Positions 35,484-46,946 of a DNA stretch of 64,000 nucleotides are shown here, piece by piece. A program made the translations under genes and the position numbers. Origin of the DNA: Epichloe hybrida (lineage: Eukaryota > Ascomycota > Sordariomycetes > Hypocreales > Clavicipitaceae); NCBI GenBank assembly GCA_019022495.1, contig JAFEKR010000045.1, positions 62,001 through 126,000 on the forward strand. The letters are read 5' to 3'. The first letter of the stretch is position 1; the number at the start of each line of letters is the position of its first letter. The notes under the pieces were generated by a model. It had not been told where the DNA came from and did no database searches. It saw nothing but the letters and a program-made list of their open reading frames with translations.

Positions 35484-37096
35484 CTACTTTTGGGACGAAT
35501 TGGCTTGTGAATTGTTTTTTCTGATGACCCGTTTGACAATCTCCTCTGCCTCGTCCCAGTCGTCTGTTGGCAGTTTGACCAAATCGATGTCGAAATGCGC
35601 AGCGATAGCATTCAATGAATCAAAGCTCTTCTGATCGTGAACAAAACTGACACTGACGCCGACACGGCCAAATCGTCCGGTTCGTCCGATTCGGTGTAGA
35701 TAGGTCTCGGCATCAGGCTCTTCACCTTTGGGACCTGGCTTCATGGGGATGTCGTAGTTGATCACCAAGGAAACACTTGCCACGTCGATACCGCGCGACA
35801 ATACGTTGGTCGTGATAAGAACTTTGGTCTCGCCGCTTCGGAACTTGGCTAGCAGATCCAGTCTCTGCGCGCTGTCGAATTCTCCGTGCAGGACAGTGAC
35901 TTTGTGGCCGTCTTCGCTCATCCGTTGTTGAATCGCACTAGCACTCTTTCGGGTCTGTCATTGTGTTAGCCGTTTATTCCAGACAATCTGCTGAGCTCGA
36001 AGGTGATCACAAACCTTGACAAAGATGACGGACTGTGCGACAGTCATCAAGCCGTACAGTTGGCATAGGATATCATATCTAGCCATCTCATCCGGGCAAT
36101 CAACGAACATCTGGGAGATGCCCTTCACCGTGAGTTCCTTGGTTTTCAATCTCAAACTGTTTGCGTTCGGCGCAAATTTTGGAATGTATTGCTTGACTCG
36201 TTCGGGGAACGTTGCTGAGAAGAGCAGCACTTGAAGGTTGGCGAGAGTGTCAGGGGGCAGCAGACTGAAGCCAATGAGTCAGTCATCAAGATATAATTCA
36301 GGCAGACGAGACGTGGAGAATCGACTTACCGAAGTTTCACGCGGAGACATTGGTCACCAAGCCCAGCTAGGTCCAACATGTTATCGGCCTCATCGAGCAC
36401 CAGGACCTTGAGCTTGGAGCAATCTAGCTGCTTGCGGCGACCGAGATCCAACACAGTTCCTGGAGTACCAACAACAACACTAGCATCGACGGATTGTCCT
36501 CGAGCAAACCTTCGGGGGATGGCGAGAGCAACTTTGAGATTTTCAATAAAACGCCCGAGTATGTGAATGTTTCGATAAATCTGATCTGCCAACTCTTGTG
36601 TGGGAGCAAGGATCAAAGCCTGCGGTTGTTCAGGCTGGCTGAAGTCTACTCGAGACAAACTGGCCGTGAGGAAGGCGACAGTTTTTCCTGATCCAGACTG
36701 TGATTGTGCGACCATGTTCTTGGGAGGGTTGCCAAGCATGAGAGGTAGCGATTGGGCCTGAATTTTGGAAGGCTTCAGGAAGTTCGCGGCAAGAAGACCC
36801 TTGAGGATTTGCTCTGATCTATGATCAACAAACTGTTAGTAATACTCAAACTGGTTTCCATCGGGCCGTGCGTACAGTCCAAGGTCAATCCATTTAGCAT
36901 CCGAGTAGATTTGATGATTATTGTCACCACCACTGATGGTAACTTCGACATCGCCGTCCACTTCCGTGAGGGCCGAGCCCCCGATGGCGGCAGATGCTCC
37001 ATCGACTTGCGCATTAGAAGCGGCAACGTCGTCGTCTTTGCTGAGTTCAGCGGCCGGCTCGCTGGGGTCAGTGATGCGGCTAGCAAGGTCCGACAT
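35484..37096 (-). CDS. dbp5: ATP-dependent RNA helicase Dbp5, 476 aa
   Basis: The model is complement(join(35484..35954, 36015..36264, 36330..36818, 36876..37096)), 477 codons with TAA. DEAD-box motifs follow in order: motif [24 protein letters not shown] within VLDEADN, SAT in [22 protein letters not shown], and HRIGRTGR. The segment between the two domains and the length of 476 match Dbp5/DDX19, which remodels mRNPs at the cytoplasmic face of nuclear pores during mRNA export. The N-terminal 75 residues are acidic and disordered, as usual for this family. The introns are 57, 65 and 60 nt, all canonical. It shares a 457-bp divergent region with an SPF45-like splicing gene. Confidence 0.95.
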
Positions 37097-37553
37097 CGTG
37101 ATCTGAACTAGTAGTTTTTTGGTGGTTTCGGAGTGAAAACAGACGGATCAAATTGCGCGTTCTAACGATGCCCTGAGCGGAGAGGTAAAAGAAAGGGCAG
37201 AAGAATACAACTCAACACAACGGAAGCTCAAGAATCTGGCATTTATGATGGGGATTTTTTGGGCGCACATTAGCTAGCTTGTCTCTATAACTCTACTTCT
37301 AATTACGTAATCAATTCTTTCCTCCAACAAGGTGCCTGACTAAAGATACGGCCGCCGTTGTTTACCCGGGTTGCAGACCCTCACAGGGCCGCCGCACTAG
37401 CTGGCGGCCCGGAGGAGCCTCATTTCAATCTCAATGTTGAACGTCTTACCAGCTCTCCGTAACAACCCTTCAAACTGGGACATGTAATGAAAATCAGCTG
37501 GAAAATTATCTCTGCAACCCGACGAGAGCTACCATCAACAGTTACGGTGAAAA
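37097..37553. promoter_or_regulatory. divergent promoter region, Dbp5 / SPF45-like
   Basis: This 457-bp stretch lies between the start codons of two head-to-head RNA-metabolism genes and must drive both. No element can be named with confidence. Confidence 0.5.
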
Positions 37554-39355
37554 ATGGCAGAGCCGCCGCCCCCTCCGCCCCCTCCCCCCCTCCCAAAGGC
37601 ACCATTCTCATTATATGACAATCTCTTGGATCCCAAAGACGCAGCTCCGCCTGCCACTATATCATCCGCTCCAGTGTTGTATGATCAAACTGATGCAGCC
37701 GAGGCGAAAAGACCTCTGGATCCTGCGCTGAGGTTTCAGCCTATCCGTCGACCTCCAGTAAAGCAGGCCAAGCTGAAAGCAACACTCTCAAAGACCATAT
37801 CTTCCTCAAAGACCCCTGGGGCCGCCGATGCCGTTCCAAATTCTGCCTCTTCAACAGTCACTTTCTCGTCTGCGGCGCCACCTGCCAAGAGCTCTCTCGC
37901 TGACTGGGCTGCTACGGAGGAAGATGAGTGGAAGTATGGGCTCGCAGAGAAGCGTCAGCGTGGTGGTCGCAAGCGGAAGAAGAAGCAGCACAATGCACAT
38001 TTGGAGACGGACTGGGACGAAATATATGACCCCGCAAGGCCGACCAATATTGAGGAGTATCTGAGAAGCGATGAGAAGATTGAAGAGGTACGGGAGTGGA
38101 AGGCATTATTATATCGACACAGAAAGAGCCGCGACAACAGCGACTCCTCATCAGACGATGATGAGACAGACAGGATATCTGCTCCACCAAGTACGTCGTT
38201 CTCTCCACGCCCAAAGTGAACCTTTTTTAGACCCTGCCGTACTATACTAACATGATAACTAGACCAGTTTGCGCCTCCGCCGTCGTACACAATTGCACCT
38301 CCGCCTCCGCAATCCCCCCCAGCACCACCACCACCCGACGAGAGCGCCGAAGACGCCTATGCTCGGCGCATGGCACTATCTTCTTCAAACCAGCAACCTT
38401 CTCTTGCTCCAAATCATCATCATCATCCTCCTCCTCCTCCTCCTTCGCCACCCTCTCAAGGCGACGTTCTTCGCCACCCTCTCCCGCCCTCAGACTCAGC
38501 CACCATCTCTCGTGCGCCAGTACGTTACAACCAGTCTACTCAGTCCCCGTCCCACGATGAAGAAGACGAAGCGTGCTCGCCACCGCCAATGCTCGGCGGC
38601 AATCACATCGAAGCCCGAGAAGAGTCCCAACCAAGATCTACTTGCCCCGGTCAATCAGGCTTCGCACAACGACTCATGGGCAAATATGGCTGGACCAAGG
38701 GATCCGGTCTTGGCGCCGACGAAACCGGCATCGTCAACCCCCTCCGCATACAAGTCGAAAAACGACGCAAGAGGGCCGATGCCGACGGTGGTGGCTGGGC
38801 CGAACCCGGCGGCAAGGGCAAAATCATAGGTAGTAAGCGAAAACAAGAGGGCGGGAAATTCGGCACCATGAGCGATGTCATTGTCCTGCGTAACATGCTG
38901 GAAAACATGCCTGATCTCCAGGCCGAAATAGCCGATGGGCTAGGACAGGAAATCGGTGAAGAGTGCGGAGAAAAGGTCAGTATCGATTGCTTAATTGCCT
39001 CATCACTTCCCCCCACGCACCTTGTCACAGAAAGCATAGTCAGGTCGTTGCTAAAGGTTTTTTTTATTTTTCCCAACACAGTACGGACGAGTCGAGCGTC
39101 TCTACATAGACCAGTCGTCTCGGCAAGTCTTTATCAAATTCACGACTCAAGTTTCTGCATTACGCGTACGTAATCTATCCATCTTCATTGTGTCACATTT
39201 CCACCATGGTGCACATGATCCACATGTTCTCTCCTCGCTTACACGGATTATAGGCTGTCAACGAATTAGATGGTCGCAACTTCAACGGCAACAACATCGC
39301 TCCCAAGTTCTATGACTCAGAACTGTTTGATCAAGGAGTGTACAATACCTCGTAA
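37554..39355 (+). CDS. SPF45-like splicing factor (G-patch plus C-terminal RRM/UHM), 511 aa
   Basis: The model is join(37554..38190, 38263..38975, 39082..39165, 39254..39355), 512 codons with TAA. The protein opens with a proline run, then has a low-complexity region, and a DWDEIYDPARPTNIEEYL block near residue 145-165 typical of SPF45/DRT111 proteins. A second Pro-rich stretch with a His run (nt 38411-38450, a CAT/CTC microsatellite) follows. A G-patch starts about residue 345 (GFAQRLMGKYGWTKGSGLG). The last 60 residues (YGRVERLYID, then VFIKF and AVNELDGRNFNG) form the RRM-like U2AF-homology domain. The family acts in 3' splice-site choice by contacting SF1, SF3b155 and U2AF. Introns are 72, 106 and 88 nt with clear branch sites (ACTAAC before exon 2). 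Confidence 0.92.
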
Positions 39356-40004
39356 TTCATAATCCTCGCGACCTTGGCCTTGCGGAACTAAGTCATGTGG
39401 GACAACTGTGTCATTTGTATGGAGTAGATCAGGTAGATACCCGCTGCACCACAGCAAACTGTGATACAAGATATCAGGCAAGAGGCATGATGCCTGGAAC
39501 AACACACGTACACTACCACGTCATTCGACCCGTAATGCTATTGTCACTCTTCACGAGATATGCGCAGTCACGCACACGCGATCCATACCCCTATTCACAC
39601 TGGAATGAACATACCGGCATCAGTCGTTGCCAAGTTAACGTGCTAGCCCAGGCAGAGCTAACTACCACTTCTACAACATCCATGGACCAAATGACTACAG
39701 CACCTGGATCGCGTAAATCATGCATAGAGATTGCTGAAAATGAGACGTCGTCAGTTCAGTCGCCAAAGAAGAAAAATGAAGAATGTTCTTGGTCACGTGA
39801 GGTGCAGATTCAGACAATCCATTATTAAGTCCTAGCATGTATGAGACGTAGACAGGCATGTTCATCGCATGGAGCCCAGCCTGCCCTCGTACAGATGACG
39901 GATAGAATACACCGCGAACTGCCGTCCGAAGAAGAAGCGGGAAATGTATGAGTAACTGAGCGCGACGCCAAATCCACCGAGTTGTGATATTCTGCCCCTA
40001 TCGT
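39356..40004. other. convergent intergenic region
   Basis: 3' flanks of the SPF45-like (+) and Ecm33 (-) genes. A frame at 39397-39828 (+) has no coding character that I can support. Confidence 0.5.
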
Positions 40005-41294
40005 TTAAAACAGCTGCGCAAACCCAGCTGCGGCAGCGAAGCCAAGCATAGCAGAGTTGACACCAAGGTTCATGGCAGCAGAATCACTGTCATTTCCTTT
40101 CTTGCTGCCGGAAGTGCCGCCGTTGCCACCCTCGTTAGCCTTGGTGTTGTTGGAGGTGCAAGACTCCTTGCCACGGATGAGGCCCTTGGTCTTCAATCCA
40201 TCGAAGAAACCACAGAACTCGGAAATATCGGTGGTGGACGTGACGGTAACAGAGCCAGAAATATCGTCCAGCTTGGGGATCTCGACGCTGCGAATGTCAG
40301 GTTAGTTCGTGACTCTGGCCATTCAATGGATAGTTGTTGGACTTACGTATCGAAACTACCACCCAAAAGAACACTACCGATTTGCTTGAGCTCAGGGAAC
40401 TTGTTGATCTTGGTGAGCGCTCCGTTCTTTTGAATGGTCATGTCACCGACGATCTTCTTTAGAGCAGTGAAGGAAATGTTAGAAAGCTTCTTGTTGTCGT
40501 ACAGAGTCAAGGAGTTCTTGATTATGGTCAGGTTGTTGGCAGATATCGAAAGTAGCTCGGGGCTCTCCTGAAAGCTGACACGACCAGCAGTGCCCAAGAT
40601 AGGGGCATCGAAGCTCTGGATGGATCGGAAATCCAGCTCGCCGGCATTTTGGAGGTTAGAAAGATTAACCTTCATACTGCCTGCGTTGCGGACAACTGAC
40701 AGGGTATAAGTCACATTCTCGATCTTGGAGTTGAAGGTGTTCAAGCGGGCATTGTTGGCAATGGTGATGTTGTCGGCAGTAGCGACGTTCAAGCCACTGA
40801 GATTGCTGATGAAGGTATCCTGGATTTTGATAGAGGTCGCCTTGGTAACACCTGAGGTACCGAGTGTCAACTCGCCTAGCTGGTTGAGGTTAATCAGCTC
40901 GAGCTTGTTTACAGACTTGAGGGACTGCATGCTGAAGCTGCTCAGGAGCTGCAAACCCTGCAAGCGAAGAGTGCCGCCAATAGAGTTGATGGAAGACGAG
41001 GAGATGCCGATGAGCTGGGTAGCATTGTTGATGATAAGATCACCCTTGATCTGCTTGGGGCCCTCGATACTGAGACTGCCAGCAACCTTCTGGTCGACTT
41101 CGATGTTGCCAGTAACGACGTCGCATTTAATTATGGGGGTGGGCTCCGAGATCACCATATTATCGGAACAAGTAGACTGGGCTATAGCAGGTGTTAGACA
41201 TGCAAATGTAAGCGCCCAAACTTTGCAAGTTGTTCTTACCTGACGCCAGGCCAGTAACGGCCAAGACAGCCGACAACAAGTTGACCGAATGCAT
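40005..41294 (-). CDS. ecm33: GPI-anchored cell wall organization protein Ecm33, 390 aa
   Basis: The model is complement(join(40005..40287, 40347..41181, 41240..41294)), 391 codons with the stop; introns are 58 and 59 nt. The first 19-20 residues (MHSVNLLSAVLAVTGLASA) are a signal peptide, split by intron 1. The body is a series of leucine-rich receptor-L-type beta-helix repeats with many Asn-x-Ser/Thr sites (for example LIINNATQL and NLSGLNVATADNITIANNA). Near the C-terminus comes SVTVTSTTDISEFCGFFDGLK, then a Gly/Ser/Asn linker and a final hydrophobic stretch ending in AMLGFAAAAGFAQLF, the pattern for GPI attachment. Ecm33 proteins are needed for normal wall architecture. The protein is at the wall or plasma membrane. 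Confidence 0.95.
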
Positions 41295-44200
41295 TTTTCA
41301 ATCTAAAAACACACAATATTGATGTTAGTCTTATTCATTATGTGCGAGAAGGGGTATGGCCCGAGTAATTGGTGCGTGCGGACTCAGTGCGTGTTGTTGA
41401 CATGGGCTTCTGACTCTGCTTGAATTTTTTGTGTTATATGTAAAATCTATCGGCTGTGGTCCAAAAAAAAGGATGGCTTCAACAGCAGGCAAAAGATGTT
41501 GTCGAAACGAACTACGTCTCGAGAGGCCAAGAAATGAAGGAGTCAACTTCTGCTCAGACACGCCAGCGGTAGTCTCCGGTCACAACCTGGACAGTACTGG
41601 GCAGACAGGCAGGCGTTGGTGACGCTTGCGGAGCAGGTTTGAAGAACAAGGCAAGACCGTGATGCCGAAACAAGTTGTGAAGCAGGCAGCGAGGGCTTCG
41701 AGAGGGAAGGAGTGGTAGAGAGGGAATGTGCACTGGCTAAATCCAAGGCAGGAGGGAAGTTTTCCTTGGGTAAGTGCCGCTGAGAGGGCCACGCAATTTT
41801 GTGCCCAAACCACGGCTAAAACGTACCTACAGCCAAGCTTGCCTCCTAATTATTAATGCTTCGGTCGGTGGACGTGTTTGCTCGGATGGATCAATTGAGG
41901 ACTCGATGAAAGAAAGCGATCGGCAAATGTAAGAGAAAAGCGATGCTGAGTCTAGCGAACGATGGCGGGAATGAAAAGAAATGCAGACGGCGACGACGAC
42001 AATCAGAGACGCGACAGGATCAGGAGAGTGAGATGGAGAGAGGGAGAAGGGGGGAACGATTATTAACGGGAGGAAACCGGAGGAAAACAGACACCTGGGC
42101 TTTCTTCTTCTTCTTGGACTGGCTGGCCCTCAAGTCTCTGCGAGGAACAGACCAAGTGGGCCAGGGCCAGACCTGGCAACCTGGACCATCCATTGACATG
42201 AAGGAGAGATGCAGTGGGAGTGCGTGGGAGTGCGTGGGAGTCAGGGAGAGAGATGCCATACCAGGGCCCCATCGCCAACTCCTAATTAAGCGGCAACAAT
42301 CCCAGCTCTGGGAAAAGGGGCCTCCAGACCTCCCTGGTCTGGCTGCTACTGGGCTTGGCCCTTTGTATGCGAGAGTGGAGGTCAAAGAAGGCGTTGTGGA
42401 TCCATATCTTCATCCCCCTCGTATTATCGTCTCCGGTTGACAACTCCAACACTTGTAGTGTGCATACAGTCCACCCCCTGTTTGATTTTACACAACTACA
42501 AGCCCCACGCGGGGTGGCTACTATCAGCTCTTAGTGGCTGCTGTTCGTGGAGCTGTTAGGGGTGCTATAGGTGATTTACGCTAGTAAGAGGTACTTAGTA
42601 GCCGTCGTAAAACTCACCTATAATAAGGTACTTCTCACCTCGCTTAGTGCTACGCTAGGCCACGGCTTGATATGTTATTGGCCCGCTACCCCTAGTCATG
42701 TACTCGTGTAAAATCAAACAGGGGGTGGACTGTACATATGCTGTAGCACTGCTGCACTGGTCATCGGCCCGTCGCTCAGCTCGGTTGTGTTGGAGCAATG
42801 CTATTATGGCTATGTATGCACCTGCCACCTGCTGTCCCAGTACCAGACCAGACAACAGACAACGTCGAATGCACCCACCGCGCTGGGGGACCTGGAAGAC
42901 GCTCTCGACAGATGCCCCACAGGGCCACAGCAACCAGCGCCACCATCGGCCAAAACGGCAACCTTGTATGTACGTCCGTAATCCGTAGCCTCCTCTCTGC
43001 CTCTTTGTCACTGGCGTCGGCGGACCACCAGAACGCTTGACAGCAAATTCGTCAACCGCCGTATCACCGTGCTGAGTTCGCTCGGTTGCCGGCTGTCATC
43101 GATTTCATTACTCCGAACGGCCGAACCGAGAGCGCTGAGGAGTCGTACATGTCTTTCGTCAATCGCAGCTTCACCGGTCCTCCCTGCCTGCTACATGTAC
43201 ATATTATGCACGGATTATGTACAGTTCCATGAGGACCCATGTACTGGGGTTCCGCGGCTAACAGCCCCAGCCCGGCCCAACACTTCCTAACACTGGATAG
43301 TAGGATGCATGTGATGATGTCTAGCATCATCTTTGAAACGCTTTGACTCCTGTGCCTTGGTCACTGTCGCCTCGCTGGCGATCTCTTCTGATACCCTTCA
43401 TGGCAAGCGAAATTGATTTCCCGATGATCAAAAGTTGGATCAAACAATTAACACAGCCCCTTTGCCCCTTTGGTCTTTGAGGCTCCGCTTTTCAATCCAG
43501 CAGTAGCGGTTTGATTTTTAGCACGCCGCTCCAAGACTCAGAGACGTTGGGCGCTATTTCTTTGCATGTGCAGTTGCCAGTTGGCCACGAACTGCACTGC
43601 TCTACATGTACAGTGGTGCCTGTAGGCTGTGCTGCACCTGGAATTATTAGGAGACGGCGACAGAAACACCGACGAAGCCGATATGAATTCTCCGTTTTTG
43701 CGGGTCTTTGGACAGGTGTACAACATACATCTATTCCATCTACATGTACGGAGCACTCCGTAATAAGGACTGCCCCGTGCGGCACTTCGTATTGTCGACT
43801 TGCTGGTTGCTAGCTACAGTGACAGTGTACAACAAGTACGTACGTAATCCGTACTCCCTACGCTGATGGCAAAAATACTTTGGATAAGCGAAGAACTCGG
43901 GATTAACAGAGGTGCATCTGTCACGCAAGAATCGCTCACCTGCCACTTACTGATTTAAAGAATAAATTAAAACGATGACTATCTGTGCTGTGCTGCATAT
44001 TATCAGCAGCAAGTGGTTTAGACATTTGGGCCGAGTAATGCGTATTCGTTATTTGTTTTGGTTTTGGTTTTTTGCTTTTGTTTTTTTGCCATGCCTAATA
44101 ATTAGTAGCAGGTGATGTACGGACATCTCCGTATTGGCGCGTGGAGAACAAATTATTATTGTCAGCAACGAAAAATGGCAGACAAATTCACTTGCGCCAC

Positions 44201-44983
44201 CCCAGTGTCTTAGTTCGTCCAGACTACATTCCATTGAGTACTCCGTACTGTGCTGCGTACAAGTCGGTCGCAGCCAGAGGTTCGGTGCGGACAAACCCCG
44301 GCCGCTTGTGGCCTCCAATCCTGGCTTTAAATTAGCCACTGTAGCCAATCTCGCCAATCAAATCACAAGAGATTAGACGGCAGGGGGTAGTTAGCACAGT
44401 GTCAACCACCAAAAGTTTTCACGGTCAGATATTTATTATTATTATTGTTTCTCAATCGTGGGCGGCTTGGCCATGACGGGTTCAATTTCGAATGAGTTAC
44501 TCTTATTTGGCGGGCCAAATGCTCCTGGTCCTGTAGGGTCAAGTTCTCCATCGTGAATTTGTTCTAGTCTCCTCCATGTCATCATGCATGGAAATGATGA
44601 TTGACGCCCAAGTCTGCCGCGAGTCGTGACAGACGGACAGGCAGACAGACAGGAACATCCGCCCCTTGCCTGACATGTCGTGGATGAGACCGCGTCGAGT
44701 CCGCCTCAACACGTGCATCACAACGGCTGTGTATAGTTCTTCCAAGCTTCATCTCGATTGGCATGGATCTGCGCTTCAACGTCTGAGACATGTTTCCTTT
44801 GTCTGCCCATGCGCATCTCTACCTTGCACGCTGTCGCAGGATCGCAGCTTGCAGGAACAAACTCCAGGGAAGAAGGAGAACAAGGTATTGGAAACCTTTT
44901 CAAATAACCCCAAAAATACTAATTCAAACTTGCAGCACAACATCATCTCTAGGACCCCACGCTGAAACAACTGGCTATGCCTT
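41295..44983. other. long intergenic region carrying a MITE
   Basis: About 3.7 kb without a supported gene. The left part (to about 42440) is the Ecm33 promoter side, with a CT/GA-rich stretch and three 10-bp GTGGGAGTGC units at 42214-42243. A MITE sits at 42467-42732. The right part has many GTAC-containing palindromes, for example near 43747-43763 and 44236-44246. Short open frames here look random. Confidence 0.5.
42467..42732. mobile_element. 266-bp MITE with 27-bp perfect terminal inverted repeats, TA target duplication
   Basis: The left end (42467-42493) begins CAGTCCACCCCCTG and the right end (42706-42732) is its exact reverse complement over 27 bp. Each end is flanked by TA (42465-42466 and 42733-42734), the target-site duplication of Tc1/mariner-superfamily elements. 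The CAGT terminus recalls pogo/Fot1-type elements. The 212-bp interior has no open frame, so the element is non-autonomous and would depend on a transposase elsewhere in the genome. Complete, identical inverted repeats suggest insertion was fairly recent. Confidence 0.9.
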
Positions 44984-46219
44984 CTACTCTAGAGTACTGA
45001 CATCAGTGAAGCTGTCTTCGACCCTCCACATGAGCCACATGAATAGGCTGCGATATGGCGCAAACTTGTCCGATATTTCCAACATGTCCTGTTCTGACAT
45101 GTACTTCCACTTGCCTCCCTTTGACTTCAACTTGGCCACATCTCTCCCTACGAATGCGGCCATCCCTCTCTGAACGCCCAAGTCTCCTACCGAAAATACA
45201 TCCCTTCGCTTCAGTCCAAAACAGGCAAACATTTCAACAGACCACTTGCCCAGTCCCCGAACGGCAATGAGCTTTTCCAACAATTCTTCATAGGGGGCTT
45301 CGTGCAATATTTTTGCGCTCAGCTCGCCGCTGGTGAACTTGTCTGCCAGACCTTTGATGTATTCTGCCTTGCGCTGTGAGAGTCCTGCTGTTCGAAGTTT
45401 CTCAATCGTGCACGGAGCTACTTCCGATGGATGGGGAAATCTTGGTCCATCTTCCTGGTCATCGAATAGGGCCACGAACTTGGCCTTGATCGATTTGGCC
45501 GCCGCCCCGGAAACTTGTTGCGAAATGATGCCGCTGGCTAGGCTTTCGAATGGGTCAATCCTCTCTGCCAGTCCCTCTGACGAGAACATCTTGCAGTGAT
45601 TCTTCTCCACTAGAGGCCGCATTCTCTCATCAACACGAATCAGATGCGCGCATGCCGTGTCGAGTAAATTTTCTGTCGTGATCATCGTGGTCGGCGCTCT
45701 TGATGGTGACTCGGGCTTGGACTCGGGCTCAGCATTCTTCGATGCTACCACCCTCGAGGTCTCCGGAGACAGAAGTGCAGCGTTTGTGGCCCTTGGGTCA
45801 GCTAGCCTCACCACTTTCGGATTTGGAAGCTTTCTTCCTGCTGGTTGCCCTATTGCAGTTGCCGCGCTAGGCGTAGGTGTCAATGGCGGAGCGGCTTGGA
45901 TTCGCTGTGTTCGCTGCTTTGTAGGCGTCGTGAATTGATGTTGTTCCATGGTTGCCTGTGATGGTGACGATGGCCCTGATGTCGTTGCTTTGCGCTTTCG
46001 CTTGTTCTGGGGAGTCCTGGTGGGAGGTGGCGTGCTCTCCGTTTCCATTGCCGTGGTTTCCACTCTGGCACTGAGTCGTGATGATGAGCGCCGTGCTGCT
46101 GCCATCGTAGCAAGTAGTCTAATTCGCATTCGCCCAATGGCTGTCGGTGCACGATGGGTGGCCACTATGTGTAATCTCAAGAACAGCAGTGCAGGTAACT
46201 TGTGGCGTAATTGCATCAA
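44984..46219 (-). CDS. HhH-GPD DNA glycosylase (3-methyladenine glycosylase type), up to 411 aa
   Basis: A single exon. The catalytic domain runs from about residue 190. It contains SLASGIISQQVSGAAAKSI, the helix-hairpin-helix AVRGLGKWSVEMF, and the catalytic Asp in FSVGDLGVQRGM, the AlkA/Mag1 pattern. The enzyme would remove alkylated bases such as 3-methyladenine in base-excision repair. The N-terminal 180 residues are basic, Thr/Pro-rich and disordered, with possible nuclear-localisation runs (NKRKRK). Three in-frame starts are possible: 46219, 46129 and 46105. The start at 46105 (MAAARRSSSRLS) is the most conservative choice. The longer forms add a basic, Ser/Thr/Leu-rich leader that could direct the protein to mitochondria. 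It is divergent from the SmF gene, 401 bp away. Confidence 0.9.
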   Translation of the reverse strand: MMQLRHKLPALLFLRLHIVATHRAPTAIGRMRIRLLATMAAARRSSSRLSARVETTAMETESTPPPTRTPQNKRKRKATTSGPSSPSQATMEQHQFTTPTKQRTQRIQAAPPLTPTPSAATAIGQPAGRKLPNPKVVRLADPRATNAALLSPETSRVVASKNAEPESKPESPSRAPTTMITTENLLDTACAHLIRVDERMRPLVEKNHCKMFSSEGLAERIDPFESLASGIISQQVSGAAAKSIKAKFVALFDDQEDGPRFPHPSEVAPCTIEKLRTAGLSQRKAEYIKGLADKFTSGELSAKILHEAPYEELLEKLIAVRGLGKWSVEMFACFGLKRRDVFSVGDLGVQRGMAAFVGRDVAKLKSKGGKWKYMSEQDMLEISDKFAPYRSLFMWLMWRVEDSFTDVSTLE

Positions 46220-46620
46220 CTCATTGATTGTCGACGAATTCCTTGATCCCTTGACGTGTCGCGGAGTTGCAGAAACGAGAGTTCACGATGGTGAGATACG
46301 GCTTGGCACAAGTTTTGAGAGCAGCAGTTCATGTGTGATACTCGGTACATAATTCATCAGCGAATAAACTTAACGGGCGTTCGTACGGAATAATGCCTAG
46401 CAAAGGGAGCTAAAGTGCATGTTGAAAGTACAGGGTAGTCATCACACCCGGAGAAAAGCCGATGCCCGCCAGGATTATAATACTAGCTTTCCTCTTCCCC
46501 AGGCAAAATTTACCCCCAGGCAAACTCCCAATCAAAGCAACCATCTTGTCACCGATCAAGCTCCTCGTGCAGATTCCTCGATCGCGCCCGCGCAACATCT
46601 TGACCGCCCTCATAACAACC
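46220..46620. promoter_or_regulatory. divergent promoter region, DNA glycosylase / SmF
   Basis: 401 bp between two head-to-head genes (shorter 5' leader for each if the glycosylase starts at 46105). No specific element assigned. Confidence 0.45.
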
Positions 46621-46946
46621 ATGAGCTTCGTGCCCGTGAACCCGCGGCCTATGCTGCAAGATCTTGTCAACAAGCCTGTTTTCGTGCGCTTGAAGTGGGG
46701 GCAGGTCGAGTACAAGGGCACGCTGGTGTCGGTCGACAGCTATATGAATTTGCAGCTCTCCGGAACGGAGGAGTATGTGTCCGATAAGCCGACTGGCTTG
46801 CTGGGGCAAGTCCTGATCAGGTACGTTCACGGGGATCACAGAACCGCATGGGTCGAGGGAATTGCTAATGATTTGCTCGTAGATGTAACAATGTGCTCTG
46901 GGTTCGCGGTGCCGAGGAAGGGAAGGACGCCGCGATGTCGGGGTAA
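46621..46946 (+). CDS. smF: small nuclear ribonucleoprotein SmF, 87 aa
   Basis: The model is join(46621..46820, 46883..46946), 88 codons with TAA. The 62-nt intron has donor GTACGT, branch GCTAAT and acceptor TCGTAG. The sequence starts [18 protein letters not shown], followed by the Sm1 motif ([20 protein letters not shown] and YMNLQL) and the Sm2 motif ([15 protein letters not shown]). Length and motifs fit SmF, one of the seven proteins of the Sm ring on U1, U2, U4 and U5 snRNAs. The start ATG has the context ACAACCATGAG. An open frame continues upstream to 46462, but the family begins at this Met. Confidence 0.97.

Noticed and set aside
41943..42440. 165-codon plus frame upstream of the MITE
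   Set aside because: It crosses simple repeats and a CTT run, and its composition does not resemble a protein.
44666..45173. Short plus frames near the 3' end of the DNA glycosylase
   Set aside because: They are antisense to the glycosylase exon or lie in its 3' flank and have no coding character.
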